A stretch of 10,217 nt of DNA from Actinomycetes bacterium (lineage in GTDB: Bacteria; Actinomycetota; Acidimicrobiia; Acidimicrobiales; Palsa-688). This document shows positions 1 to 7,082 of this stretch, piece after piece. The position numbers were made by a program, and so were the translations under genes. Below the pieces are notes generated by a model. The model saw nothing but the letters and a program-made list of their open reading frames with translations, did no database searches and had not been told where the DNA came from. The stretch is taken from positions 1 to 10,217 of the forward strand of contig JAKAXG010000089.1 of NCBI GenBank assembly GCA_021827225.1, written 5' to 3'. The first letter of the stretch is position 1. Each line of letters opens with the position of its first letter.

Positions 1-1065
1 GACACCCGCTCGAAGTTGTGGCAGTCGGGCGAGGCGGACTGGGCCATGGGCGAGGCTCTCGCCTACGGCACCCTCCTGCTCGAGGGCCACGACGTGCGCC
101 TGAGCGGTCAGGACACCCGGCGCGGCACCTTTGGGCACCGCAACGCCGCCGTGGTGGACTACACCACCGGCCGCGACTACATCCCCCTGGGCGCGCTCGG
201 CCCCGGCCGCTTCTTCATCTACGACTCGCTGCTCTCCGAGTACGCGGCGCTCGGCTTCGAGTACGGCTACTCGCAGGTCGCCCGGGACGCGTTCGTGGGA
301 TGGGAGGCCCAGTTCGGCGACTTCGTCAACGGGGCGCAGATCATCATCGACCAGTTCCTGGCCGCCGCCGAGATCAAGTGGGGCCAGACGTCGGGGCTGA
401 CGCTGCTCCTGCCCCACGGCTACGAGGGCCAGGGGGCCGAGCACTCCTCGGCCCGCATGGAGCGGTTCCTCGACCTCTGCGCCGAGGACAACATCCAGGT
501 CGCCGACGTCACCACCGCCTCCCAGCTGTTCCATCTGCTGCGCCGCCAGGTGCTGCGCACCACCCGCAAGCCGCTGGTGCTGTTCACCCCCAAGCGCTAC
601 CTGCGGGGCCGGGAGGCCTACAGCCCGGTGTCGGAGTTCACCGCCGGGCATTTCCGGGAGGTGCTCGACGACCCGGCGTTCACGTCGGGGGACGGCGAGC
701 GCGACGCTGTACGGCGGGTGATCCTCGCCACCGGCAAGGTGAGCCTCGACCTCATGAACGCCCGGGCCAAGGCCGGCCGGGGCGACGTGGCCGTGGTCCG
801 GGTGGAGCAGCTCCACCCGTGGCCGGCGGAGCAGATCGTGTCGGTGGTGTCGAGCTTCGAGCGGGCCTCGGACATCGTGTGGGTGCAGGAGGAGCCGGCC
901 AACATGGGCGCCGCCAACTTCGTGCGGGACCGCCTCGACGCCATGTTCGGGGCGGACTACAGGCTCTCCCGGGTCACCCGGGTGGCCTCGGGGTCGCCGG
1001 CCACCGGCAGCCACGCCATGCACGACCTGGAGCAGGAGGACCTGCTGGAGCGGGCCCTGGGTTGA
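1..1065 (+). CDS. sucA: 2-oxoglutarate dehydrogenase E1 component (Kgd/SucA type), C-terminal part
   Basis: This is the 3' part of a gene that enters the window already open in frame 1; 354 residues remain before the TGA. The E1 component uses thiamine diphosphate to decarboxylate 2-oxoglutarate in the TCA cycle and passes the succinyl group to the E2 lipoyl domain. Visible family motifs are GQDTRRGTFGHRNA, IYDSLLSEYAALGFEYGY, the block DFVNGAQIIIDQF, LLLPHGYEGQGAEHSSAR, and RKPLVLFTPKRYLR. Together they correspond to the pyrimidine-binding transketolase domain and the C-terminal domain of SucA/Kgd. The ending (ATGSHAMHDLEQEDLLERALG in outline) matches the normal C-terminus, so only the 5' side is missing. 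In actinobacteria this protein is often an E2-E1 fusion (Kgd); the N-terminal part lies outside the window, so the fusion state cannot be judged here. It converges with the cyclase gene on the opposite strand. Confidence 0.95.
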   Translation, partial: DTRSKLWQSGEADWAMGEALAYGTLLLEGHDVRLSGQDTRRGTFGHRNAAVVDYTTGRDYIPLGALGPGRFFIYDSLLSEYAALGFEYGYSQVARDAFVGWEAQFGDFVNGAQIIIDQFLAAAEIKWGQTSGLTLLLPHGYEGQGAEHSSARMERFLDLCAEDNIQVADVTTASQLFHLLRRQVLRTTRKPLVLFTPKRYLRGREAYSPVSEFTAGHFREVLDDPAFTSGDGERDAVRRVILATGKVSLDLMNARAKAGRGDVAVVRVEQLHPWPAEQIVSVVSSFERASDIVWVQEEPANMGAANFVRDRLDAMFGADYRLSRVTRVASGSPATGSHAMHDLEQEDLLERALG

Positions 1066-1076
1066 GCGGCAGCCCC

Positions 1077-1124
1077 CCGGGGCCGCAGTCACCCGGGGCC
1101 GCAGCCGACCGGGGCCGGGGCTAC
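1077..1124. repeat. Three 16-bp GC-rich tandem units in a convergent intergenic gap
   Basis: Units begin at 1077, 1093 and 1109. Each starts with CCGGGGCC, and the first two share CCGGGGCCGCAG. They fill the 55-bp gap between the converging E1 and cyclase genes and run into the cyclase stop codon. The sequence can fold into GC hairpins (GGGGCC against GGCCCC-like segments), so it may act as a bidirectional transcription barrier. There is no U-tract, so calling it a terminator would be inference. Confidence 0.5.
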
Positions 1125-2686
1125 ACGGGGGTGGCCAGCCGGGTCAGGCCGGGCCGCCCCCGCAGGGCCACCTCCCGGCCCCGGGCCCAGCAGCCGGCCT
1201 CCTCCTCGCCGGCGGCCTCCACCGCCGCCCACGACGCCAGCACCCGCCCCGGGCTGCCCTTGGCCAGGTCGGTGAGCCGGGCCGCCTCGTTGACCGGGTC
1301 GCCGATGACGGTGTACTCGTAGCGGGCCGGGGCGCCGATGTTGCCGGCCACCACCGGGCCGGCCGAGATGCCCACGCCCACCGCGAAGCGGTCGGCGCTG
1401 GCGGCCAGGGCGGCCACCAGCTCCCGGCCGGCCGCCAGGGCGGACCCGGCCGGGTCGGCCAGCGCCGCCGGAGCGCCGAAGACCACCAGCGCCCCGTCGC
1501 CTTCGAACTTGTTGACCATGCCGCCGTGGCGGGCGGCCACGTCGACCACCGCCTGGAAGAACCCGTTCAGCAGGCTGACCACCTCGTCGGGCGGCAGGCG
1601 CCCGGCCAGGGCGGTGGAGCCGACGATGTCGACGAAGAACACCCCCACGTCGCAGATCTCCCCGCCCAGGCTGTCGGCCCGGGCCAGGGCGGTGCGGGCC
1701 ACGTCCTCGCCGACGTGGTGCTCGAAGACCGAACGGATCCGCTCCCGGTCCCGCAGCCCGGCGGCCATCTGGTTGAAGCCGGCCTGCAGCTGGCCGATCT
1801 CGGTGCCGTCGTAGATCGGCACCGCCACGTCGAGGTCGCCGGCGCCGACGCGCATCATCGCCCGCCGCAGGCCCCGGATGGGATCGGCGTTGGCCCGGGC
1901 GGCGACCAGGGTGATGCGCAGCCCGAAGGTGAGCACCACCCCACCGAGGACCAGGTCGGTGACGGCCAGCCGGGTGGTGCTGATACCGGGGCGGGTCAGG
2001 GCGGCGGCGGCCACCAGCATGAGGCCGGTGACCGGCACCGCCGAGCTGAGCAGCCAGGCCAGGACCGCCCGGGCCCTCACCCCCGGCACCTGCAGGCGCC
2101 CGGGCGGGCCTCCCTCGAGGGCGCGCGCCGCCAGCGGCCGGATCACCGTCTCGCCCAGCAGGTAGGAGTCGGCGCTGGTGAGCAGGCCGCTGATGGCCAT
2201 GGTGAGGCCGATCTGCACGGTGAGGGAGTCCCGGAGCAGGGAGTTGAACCCGGCGAAGAGGACGGCGGCGATCAGCCAGTAGGCGGCCTGGAAGGTGGCC
2301 AGGATGAGCGGTATGCGGATGACCGCCTTCTGCTCCGACTCCACCGGGGGCCGGCGGTTGCGCAGCCAGACGGTCTTCTCGGTGACGAAGCGCCGGCCCC
2401 ATGTCAGCACCAGGGCGGTGAAGACCGCGGTGTAGGCCAGGCCGAGCAGGAGGTTGTCGATCGCCACCCGGGCCGGGTCGTGGGGGCTGGGGCCGGGCAC
2501 CACGAAAGCAGCCAGGATGTACACGGCGGCCACCCCGACCAGGTTGGAGGTGACGATCAGCCCGAATAGCAGCACCTGCACCCGCAGGGTGGTGATGCGG
2601 GTGGGCTCGTCGGGCCGGCCGAGGATGCGCAGGCCGAACGGCTGCGGCTCGTACGCCGACGCCACGGTCCGCGAGGGGTCGTTCAC
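1121..2686 (-). CDS. Membrane-bound class III adenylate cyclase with HAMP domain (Rv3645/Rv1318c-like)
   Basis: A 521-residue protein predicted to make cAMP from ATP at the inner face of the membrane. About six hydrophobic segments are visible (near residues 34-63, 75-96, 122-147, 157-178, 205-230 and 239-262). They are followed by a HAMP linker (about 263-315) and a class III cyclase domain (about 343-480). The catalytic set looks complete: metal-binding D353 in FVDIVGST and D397 in NKFEGDG, adenine-selecting K393 and D463, and transition-state N466 and R470 in the VIGDPVNEAARL stretch. This is the architecture of the mycobacterial Rv1318c/1319c/1320c/Rv3645 family. The GTG start at 2686 overlaps the stop codon of the HAD gene (GTGA). 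No ATG occurs before the membrane region, so GTG is the best start, and translational coupling is likely. Codons upstream of it in this frame belong to the HAD gene. The input sensed by the membrane part is unknown. Confidence 0.93.
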   Translation of the reverse strand: MNDPSRTVASAYEPQPFGLRILGRPDEPTRITTLRVQVLLFGLIVTSNLVGVAAVYILAAFVVPGPSPHDPARVAIDNLLLGLAYTAVFTALVLTWGRRFVTEKTVWLRNRRPPVESEQKAVIRIPLILATFQAAYWLIAAVLFAGFNSLLRDSLTVQIGLTMAISGLLTSADSYLLGETVIRPLAARALEGGPPGRLQVPGVRARAVLAWLLSSAVPVTGLMLVAAAALTRPGISTTRLAVTDLVLGGVVLTFGLRITLVAARANADPIRGLRRAMMRVGAGDLDVAVPIYDGTEIGQLQAGFNQMAAGLRDRERIRSVFEHHVGEDVARTALARADSLGGEICDVGVFFVDIVGSTALAGRLPPDEVVSLLNGFFQAVVDVAARHGGMVNKFEGDGALVVFGAPAALADPAGSALAAGRELVAALAASADRFAVGVGISAGPVVAGNIGAPARYEYTVIGDPVNEAARLTDLAKGSPGRVLASWAAVEAAGEEEAGCWARGREVALRGRPGLTRLATPV

Positions 2687-3315
2687 TGCACGGGGAAGCC
2701 GACCACCGCCTGAAGCTCCGCCAGGGCCTTGTCCGGGTCCTCCACCTTGATGGTGCGCATGCCCATGGCCCGGGGCGGCTTGAGGTTGATCCCCAGATCG
2801 TCGAGGAACACCGCCTCGGCCGGCTCGATCCCCAGCTCCTCGCAGGCCATCTCGTAGAAGCGGGGGTCGGGCTTGCGGTAGCCCACCTTCGACGACTCGA
2901 CGATGGCGTCGAAGTGGTCGAGCACGGCTTCGTGGCCGAGGGACATGGAGTCGTCGGTCGGCACGAAGTTGTTGGTGAGCAGCCCGGTCTTGAGCTTCTG
3001 GTGGCAGCGCTTGACGGCTTCCACCATGGCCGGGCGGAGCTCTCCGCGCAGCACGGCCATGACCGCCAGGGCGTCGATGGTGGCGCCCGCCGCCGCCGCC
3101 TCCGCCTCGAACAGGCCGGCGAACTCGTCCAGGGTCACCTCGGAACGCTCCAGGCGGGCCCAGGCGTTCGAGTCGGGGTTGGTGGCGTTGAGGCGGCGGA
3201 TGAAGCCGGGGTCCAGACCGTTGTCGGTCTCGTACCGGGCGAAGGCCTCGAAGGGGCTGGTGGTCAGGACCCCTCCGAAGTCCCACAGCACCGCTCTCAC
3301 GTCAGGACTAGGCAT
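2683..3315 (-). CDS. HAD-superfamily hydrolase (subfamily IA, epoxide hydrolase N-terminal/ACAD10-like)
   Basis: A 210-residue cytoplasmic HAD-like protein, probably a phosphatase of unknown substrate. Motif I is WDFGGVL with the nucleophile D12. The usual second aspartate two residues later is G14, as in the DxG variants of this branch (YihX and ACAD10-type domains). Motif II is LLTNN (T114, N115), motif III is the lysine in GYRKPDP (K148), and motif IV is FLDD (D172, D173). A cap of about 80 residues follows motif I (roughly residues 17-100), the normal subfamily IA arrangement, and the full length is usual for the family. The ATG at 3315 leaves seven residues before the beta strand of motif I and sits 7 nt after a TAAAGT -10 element. 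It is the first gene of a two-gene unit and overlaps the cyclase gene by the four bases GTGA. A functional link to cAMP signalling is suggested only by this coupling. Confidence 0.88.
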   Translation of the reverse strand: MPSPDVRAVLWDFGGVLTTSPFEAFARYETDNGLDPGFIRRLNATNPDSNAWARLERSEVTLDEFAGLFEAEAAAAGATIDALAVMAVLRGELRPAMVEAVKRCHQKLKTGLLTNNFVPTDDSMSLGHEAVLDHFDAIVESSKVGYRKPDPRFYEMACEELGIEPAEAVFLDDLGINLKPPRAMGMRTIKVEDPDKALAELQAVVGFPVQ

Positions 3316-3322
3316 CGCAGGC

Positions 3323-3328
3323 ACTTTA
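3323..3328 (-). promoter_or_regulatory. Predicted -10 element of the HAD-cyclase unit
   Basis: On the minus strand the hexamer is TAAAGT, 7 nt before the ATG at 3315. That spacing places the transcription start at or next to the start codon, so the mRNA is probably leaderless. No Shine-Dalgarno and no good -35 box are visible. Confidence 0.5.
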
Positions 3329-3353
3329 GGGCCTGCCGGGCCGCTGACGGGCT

Positions 3354-3368
3354 CCCCCGGAGCGGGGG
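3354..3368. other. GC-rich hairpin in the divergent promoter region
   Basis: CCCCCG-gag-CGGGGG forms a perfect 6-bp stem with a 3-nt loop. It lies in the 96-bp gap between the divergent HAD and NYN genes, upstream of both predicted transcription starts. It could be a regulator site or a chance feature of GC-rich DNA. Confidence 0.3.
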
Positions 3369-3411
3369 TTCCACTGCTACAGGGCCGCGGGCTGCTTGAC
3401 TCTACGTAGTC

Positions 3412-5481
3412 ATGGCAAAGCGGCACGTCATAGTAGATGGATCCAATCTGGCCACCGAGGGCCGCAACATGCCCAGTCTGGGCCAGCTGGACCAGGCGGT
3501 TCGGGAGTTCATGGCCGAGAACCCCCACGACGACGTCACCGTCGTGGTCGACGCCTCCTTCGGGCACCGGATCGATCCGTCGGAGGTGGCGGCGTTCGAG
3601 GCGGCCGAGGAGGCGGGCGAGGTGATCTCCCCGCCGGCCGGCGCCATCGGCCGCGGTGACGCCTTCCTGCTGCGCATCGCCGAGAAGACCGGCGCCACCG
3701 TGCTGTCGAACGACTCGTTCCAGGAGTTCCACGCCGAGCACACCTGGCTGTTCGAGAAGGGCCGGCTGGTGGGCGGCAAGCCGGTCCCGGGGATCGGCTG
3801 GATCTTCATGGACCGCACGCCGGTGCGGGGGGCGAAGAGCCGGGAGGTCATCAAGGAGGCCAAGCGCCGCAAGCGGGCCAGCGTCGAGGAGGCGGCGGCG
3901 AACGCCAAGGGCCCGGCGGTGGAGAAGCCGGGCAAGGCCCGCCCGAAGGCCGTCGACCGGGCCATCGCCCGGGCGACGCAGGAGGTGGTGGAACCCAAGG
4001 ACGGCGCCAAGGCCCGCCGCCGGCGCACCAGCGCCCCGCCTTCGGAGCCGGTGAACGAGCCGCTCGCCTTCATCACCTTCATCGCCGCCCACCCGCTCGG
4101 CAGCGAGGTGGTGGGGACGGTGGTCGAGTACTCGTCGCACGGGGCGTTCGTCGACGCCGACGGGGCCCGTTGCTACATCCCGCTGTCGGCCATGGGCGAC
4201 CCGCCGCCCCGCAAGGCCCGGGAGGTGGTGACCAAGGGGGAGGAGGCCGGCTTCGTGGTGCAGGCCTTCGACCCGCAGCGGCGCGGTATCGAGCTGGCCC
4301 TCCCGGCGTTCGCCCGTCCGGCCGGCGGTCCGACCGCCGAGACGGTGGAGGCGGAGATCCACCGGGAGGAGGAGGTGGGCCGCGGGCCCCGCCGGGCCGG
4401 CCGCCGGCGGGCCGCAGATGCCGGGGCCGCCCCCGCCGAGGAGGCCCTGGCCCCGTCCGAGGAGGAGGTGCCGGTCAAGCGGGCCGGGCGGAGGGCGGCA
4501 GCGGCCGGGAAGGCCGCTCCGGAGGCAGAGGTGGCACCTCCGGTGGAGGGCGCCCGGCCCGAGGTGGGGGTCCCCGCCCGCCGGCGGCCCGCCAAGAAGG
4601 CCGCCGCCGCGCCCGTCGAGGCCCCGCCGGTGGAGGCGCCGCTTGTCGAGGCCGCTCCGGCGAGGAAGGCGCCGGCGAAGCGGGCCGCGGCCAAGAAGGC
4701 GGCTCCCCCGGAGGCGGCGCCGGCCGGGCCGGAAGCCGAGGCCGCGCCGGCCGGTAAGGCGCCGGCGAAGAAGGCCACCGCCAGGAAGGCGCCGGCGAGG
4801 AAGGCCGCCGCCGAGGTGGCACCGGTGGGCGCTCCGGCGGCGACCGGGAAGGCGCCGGCGGCCGGGAAGGCGGCAGCGGAGAAGCCGGCGGCAGCCGAGA
4901 AGGCGCCGGCGAGGAAGGCGGCGGTGAAGAAGGCCCCCGCCAAGAAGGCGGCGCCGGCCAAGGCAGCGCCGGCCAAGGCAGCGGCCGGGAAGGCTGCGCC
5001 CGGGAAGGCTGCGCCGGCCACGACGGCGGCCGGGAAGGCTGCGCCCGGGAAGGCTGCGCCGGCCACGACGGCGGCCGGCAAGGCGGCGGCGGCCGGCAAG
5101 GCGCCAGCCGGGAAGGCGCCGGCGAAGAAGGCGGCCGCCACGAAGGCGCCGGCGACCGGGGCCGCGCTCGGAACCGCCGCCGGAGAGCCCGCCGCTGGGG
5201 AGGCCCCGGCGAAGAAGGCGGTGGCCAAGAAGGCCGCCGCCGGCCGGTCGGCGGCGAAGCAGGCCGCTACTACCGCCGCCGCCCCGGAACGGGTCGCCGA
5301 GGACGGGGGGGCGGCCACCCCGGCGAAGAAGCGGGCGGCGGCCAGGAAGGCTCCGGCGGTGGCGCCCCCGTCCCCGCCGGCGGACGCCGACAACGGCGCC
5401 GGTCCCCATGCCGCCGCCCCACCGCAGGCCGGGGCCGGTCGCGGCCCCCGCCGCCGGAGGCCGGCCGGACCGGACGCCTAG
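3412..5481 (+). CDS. NYN (Zc3h12a/Regnase-like) ribonuclease with S1-like domain and histone H1-like Lys/Ala/Pro tail
   Basis: A 689-residue protein in three parts. Residues 1-135 form a PIN-like NYN nuclease domain with the acidic positions all present: D9 in VIVDGSN, D47 in VVVDASFG, D83 in GRGDAFLL and D101 in LSNDSF. The last two motifs closely resemble the DDRF and SND motifs of the eukaryotic Regnase-1 (Zc3h12a) RNase. Residues about 140-215 are a basic linker. Residues about 229-298 look like an S1 OB-fold RNA-binding domain (GTVVEY, GAFVD, YIPLSAM). Residues about 300-689 are low complexity, built of KAPAKKAA, KAAPAK and similar units as in histone H1 and the HupB tail, with Arg clusters GRGPRR at 324-329 and 676-681. 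The likely role is cleavage of RNA while held on nucleic acid; this is inferred from domains. The ATG at 3412 leaves five residues before the first catalytic strand, so no later start works. No Shine-Dalgarno precedes it. It is divergent from the HAD gene and 84 bp ahead of xthA. Confidence 0.85.
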   Translation: MAKRHVIVDGSNLATEGRNMPSLGQLDQAVREFMAENPHDDVTVVVDASFGHRIDPSEVAAFEAAEEAGEVISPPAGAIGRGDAFLLRIAEKTGATVLSNDSFQEFHAEHTWLFEKGRLVGGKPVPGIGWIFMDRTPVRGAKSREVIKEAKRRKRASVEEAAANAKGPAVEKPGKARPKAVDRAIARATQEVVEPKDGAKARRRRTSAPPSEPVNEPLAFITFIAAHPLGSEVVGTVVEYSSHGAFVDADGARCYIPLSAMGDPPPRKAREVVTKGEEAGFVVQAFDPQRRGIELALPAFARPAGGPTAETVEAEIHREEEVGRGPRRAGRRRAADAGAAPAEEALAPSEEEVPVKRAGRRAAAAGKAAPEAEVAPPVEGARPEVGVPARRRPAKKAAAAPVEAPPVEAPLVEAAPARKAPAKRAAAKKAAPPEAAPAGPEAEAAPAGKAPAKKATARKAPARKAAAEVAPVGAPAATGKAPAAGKAAAEKPAAAEKAPARKAAVKKAPAKKAAPAKAAPAKAAAGKAAPGKAAPATTAAGKAAPGKAAPATTAAGKAAAAGKAPAGKAPAKKAAATKAPATGAALGTAAGEPAAGEAPAKKAVAKKAAAGRSAAKQAATTAAAPERVAEDGGAATPAKKRAAARKAPAVAPPSPPADADNGAGPHAAAPPQAGAGRGPRRRRPAGPDA
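4951..4980 (+). repeat. Exact 15-bp tandem duplication in the tail coding region
   Basis: The unit gcgccggccaaggca occurs twice head to tail (4951-4965 and 4966-4980), encoding APAKA twice in the Lys/Ala/Pro tail. It is in frame and directly precedes the 45-bp duplication. Confidence 0.9.
4981..5070 (+). repeat. Exact 45-bp tandem duplication in the tail coding region
   Basis: Bases 4981-5025 and 5026-5070 are identical, and a third copy starts (8 matching bases) at 5071. Each unit encodes the 15 residues AAGKAAPGKAAPATT (residues 524-538 and 539-553). Identity at every third position, in a region where lysine and alanine codons could vary, points to a recent slippage or unequal-recombination event. 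Confidence 0.95.
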
Positions 5482-5525
5482 CCGCAGGCGGGCCGCCGCC
5501 GTCTCGCGCCAGGCGGGTTCAGCAA

Positions 5526-5540
5526 CGGCCTGCTCGGCCG
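5526..5540 (+). terminator. Weak hairpin between the NYN gene and xthA
   Basis: CGGCC-tgctc-GGCCG gives a 5-bp stem with a 5-nt loop, 45 bp after the NYN stop and just ahead of the predicted xthA -10. It has no U-tract. A second small stem lies at 5487-5497. Either could slow read-through, but neither is convincing alone. Confidence 0.2.
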
Positions 5541-5550
5541 GCCGGTTCCG

Positions 5551-5556
5551 TACCAT
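5551..5556 (+). promoter_or_regulatory. Predicted -10 element of xthA
   Basis: TACCAT lies 9 nt before the ATG at 5566, giving a leaderless or nearly leaderless transcript. The only purine-rich stretch (AGG at 5561-5563) is 2 nt from the ATG, too close to act as a Shine-Dalgarno. A perfect TTGACA at 5556-5561 is in the wrong place to be a -35 box for this gene. Confidence 0.4.
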
Positions 5557-5565
5557 TGACAGGTC

Positions 5566-6345
5566 ATGCGCATCGCCACCTGGAACGTCAACTCGCTGAA
5601 GGCCCGCATGTCCCGGGTCGAGGAGTGGTTGGCCTACGCCCGTCCCGACGTCGTGTGCCTGCAGGAGACCAAGCTGAACGACGCCGCCTTCCCGCACATG
5701 GCCTTCTCCGCCCTCGGCTACGAGAGCGTCCACCACGGCGACGGCCAGTGGAACGGCGTGGCCATCCTGTCCCGGGTGGGCATCGACGACACGGTCTGCG
5801 GGTTCGCCGCCCCGCTCGAGCCGGACTCCGACACCCGCATCATCAGCGCCCGCTGCGGGGGGGTGCACGTGACCAGCGTGTACGTCCCCAACGGTCGCAG
5901 CCTCGATTCCGACCACTACGCCTACAAGCTGGCGTGGATGGCCAAGCTGCGCGACCACCTCGACGCCCTGGCCCGCCCTTCCGACGCGGTGGCGGTGTGC
6001 GGGGACTTCAACGTGGCCCCGGCCGACACCGACGTGTGGGACCCGGCCCGCTTCGTCGGCTCCACCCACGTCAGCCAGCCCGAGCGGCGGGCGCTGGAGG
6101 CGCTGGAGGACTGGGGGCTGGTCGACGCCTTCCGGCGGAGATATCCCGACGACCGCCTCTACAGCTACTGGGACTACCGGGCCGGGGACTTCCACGAGCA
6201 CCGGGGGATGAGGATCGACCTGCTGCTGCTGAGCCGGCCGCTGGTGGACCGGATGCGCTGGGCCCTGGTGGACCGCAACGCCCGCAAGGGCAAGCAGCCG
6301 TCCGATCACGCCCCCGTGTTCGTGGACGTGGAGGACCGGCGATGA
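5566..6345 (+). CDS. xthA: Exodeoxyribonuclease III (AP endonuclease, XthA/ExoA family)
   Basis: A 259-residue protein, the normal full length of the family. It is a Mg-dependent endonuclease/exonuclease/phosphatase-fold enzyme that cuts DNA 5' of abasic sites and removes 3' blocking groups in base excision repair. Key motifs are all visible: N7 in TWNVNSL, E34 in LQETK, Y106 in VYVPNGR, D147 and N149 in GDFNVAP, D218 in MRIDLLL, and the catalytic D247-H248 pair in SDHAP. The ATG at 5566 begins exactly at the first beta strand (MRIATWN), as is usual. The 3' end overlaps the thioesterase gene by ATGA, so the two are very likely co-transcribed and translationally coupled. Nothing is missing or unusual in the protein. 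Confidence 0.96.
   Translation: MRIATWNVNSLKARMSRVEEWLAYARPDVVCLQETKLNDAAFPHMAFSALGYESVHHGDGQWNGVAILSRVGIDDTVCGFAAPLEPDSDTRIISARCGGVHVTSVYVPNGRSLDSDHYAYKLAWMAKLRDHLDALARPSDAVAVCGDFNVAPADTDVWDPARFVGSTHVSQPERRALEALEDWGLVDAFRRRYPDDRLYSYWDYRAGDFHEHRGMRIDLLLLSRPLVDRMRWALVDRNARKGKQPSDHAPVFVDVEDRR
6330..6335 (+). promoter_or_regulatory. Shine-Dalgarno of the thioesterase gene
   Basis: GGAGGA lies 6 nt before the ATG at 6342, inside the last codons of xthA. It fixes the start of the thioesterase and is the only strong Shine-Dalgarno found in this window. That contrasts with the genes that begin transcription units. Confidence 0.75.
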
Positions 6346-7064
6346 CCGACCCGGTCGAGGAGGGGGAGGAGCTGTACGCGGAGATGGCGGCCGAGCTGGG
6401 CGAGGCGCTGGCCGCCGTCAAGGAGCCGGCGGCCGACCCGGCGGTCGCCGCCGCCCGGGCGGTGGGGGAGGAGTTGCGGCGGGTGATCGACCGGCTGACG
6501 GCGACCTCGGCGCCGCCGGAGGTGCTGGAGGAGGCGGTGGGCCGGCTGCAGGAGGTGGAGGCGCTGCTCCGCCCGTTCGACGCCGTCCGCCGCTACGAGG
6601 GCTCCTCTGAGGCGTCGGGGCTGTCGCACGACCGGGCGTTCTTCGACTGGTCGCCGCAGCTGGGCCTGGCCAACCCGCTGGCGCCGCCCATATACGCCTC
6701 GGTGGAGGACGGGATGATCGTGGGCCGGGCCCGCTTCGGGATCGCCTACGAGGGGCCGCCCGGCTGCGTCCACGGCGGCTACATCGCCGCCGCGTTCGAC
6801 GAGGTGCTGGGCCTCACCCAGACCCTGTCGGGCCGGATGGGCATGACCGGCACCCTGACCGTGAGGTACCGCCGGCCCACCCCCCTCAACGCCGACCTGC
6901 GCTTCGAGGGCCGGGTGGAGTCGGTGCAGGGCCGGAAGGTGACCACCGCCGGCCGGCTGCTCTCAGCAGGGGAGCTCACCGCCGAGGCCACGGGACTGTT
7001 CATCACCATCAGCCCGGAGCACTTCCGCTCCCTGTCGGCCCAGCGGGAGAAGCGCGACCGCTGA
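6342..7064 (+). CDS. PaaI-like hotdog-fold thioesterase with helical N-terminal extension
   Basis: A 240-residue protein predicted to hydrolyse an acyl-CoA or related thioester in the cytoplasm. The C-terminal 130 or so residues (about 105-228) are a hotdog domain of the PaaI/4HBT type. It has the HGG motif at H144-G146 (GCVHGGYIAA), followed by D153 and E154 on the central helix, and the strand TGTLTVRYRRPTPL typical of this family. The first 90 or so residues are rich in Glu, Ala and Leu and look helical (YAEMAAELGEAL, EVLEEAVGRLQEVEALL). Family members often have about 140 residues, so this extension is an addition, perhaps for oligomerisation. The ATG overlaps the xthA stop and has a good Shine-Dalgarno, so the start is secure. 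The substrate cannot be told from sequence, and the link with xthA is probably only operon position. Confidence 0.88.
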   Translation: MTDPVEEGEELYAEMAAELGEALAAVKEPAADPAVAAARAVGEELRRVIDRLTATSAPPEVLEEAVGRLQEVEALLRPFDAVRRYEGSSEASGLSHDRAFFDWSPQLGLANPLAPPIYASVEDGMIVGRARFGIAYEGPPGCVHGGYIAAAFDEVLGLTQTLSGRMGMTGTLTVRYRRPTPLNADLRFEGRVESVQGRKVTTAGRLLSAGELTAEATGLFITISPEHFRSLSAQREKRDR

Positions 7065-7082
7065 CCGCAGCGGCGGGGGCGG

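Noticed and set aside
2684..3286. Upstream extension of the cyclase frame into the HAD gene
   Set aside because: The extension translates to a Gly/Arg/Pro-rich shadow of the HAD coding sequence. The GTG at 2686 with GTGA overlap gives a normal protein.
5556..5561. Perfect TTGACA just before xthA as a -35 box, with a similar TTGACT at 3396-3401 before the NYN gene
   Set aside because: Both lie only 4-10 nt before the start codons, so their -10 boxes would fall inside the genes. Later starts would destroy the N-terminal catalytic strands.
2683..6309. An open reading frame of about 1200 codons on the minus strand antisense to the NYN and xthA genes
   Set aside because: Its far end is simply the HAD gene. 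The rest is stop-free because it is antisense to GC-rich, Lys/Ala/Pro-repetitive codons, and the translation is low-complexity Gly/Arg/Leu without any domain. The plus-strand genes carry clear family motifs.
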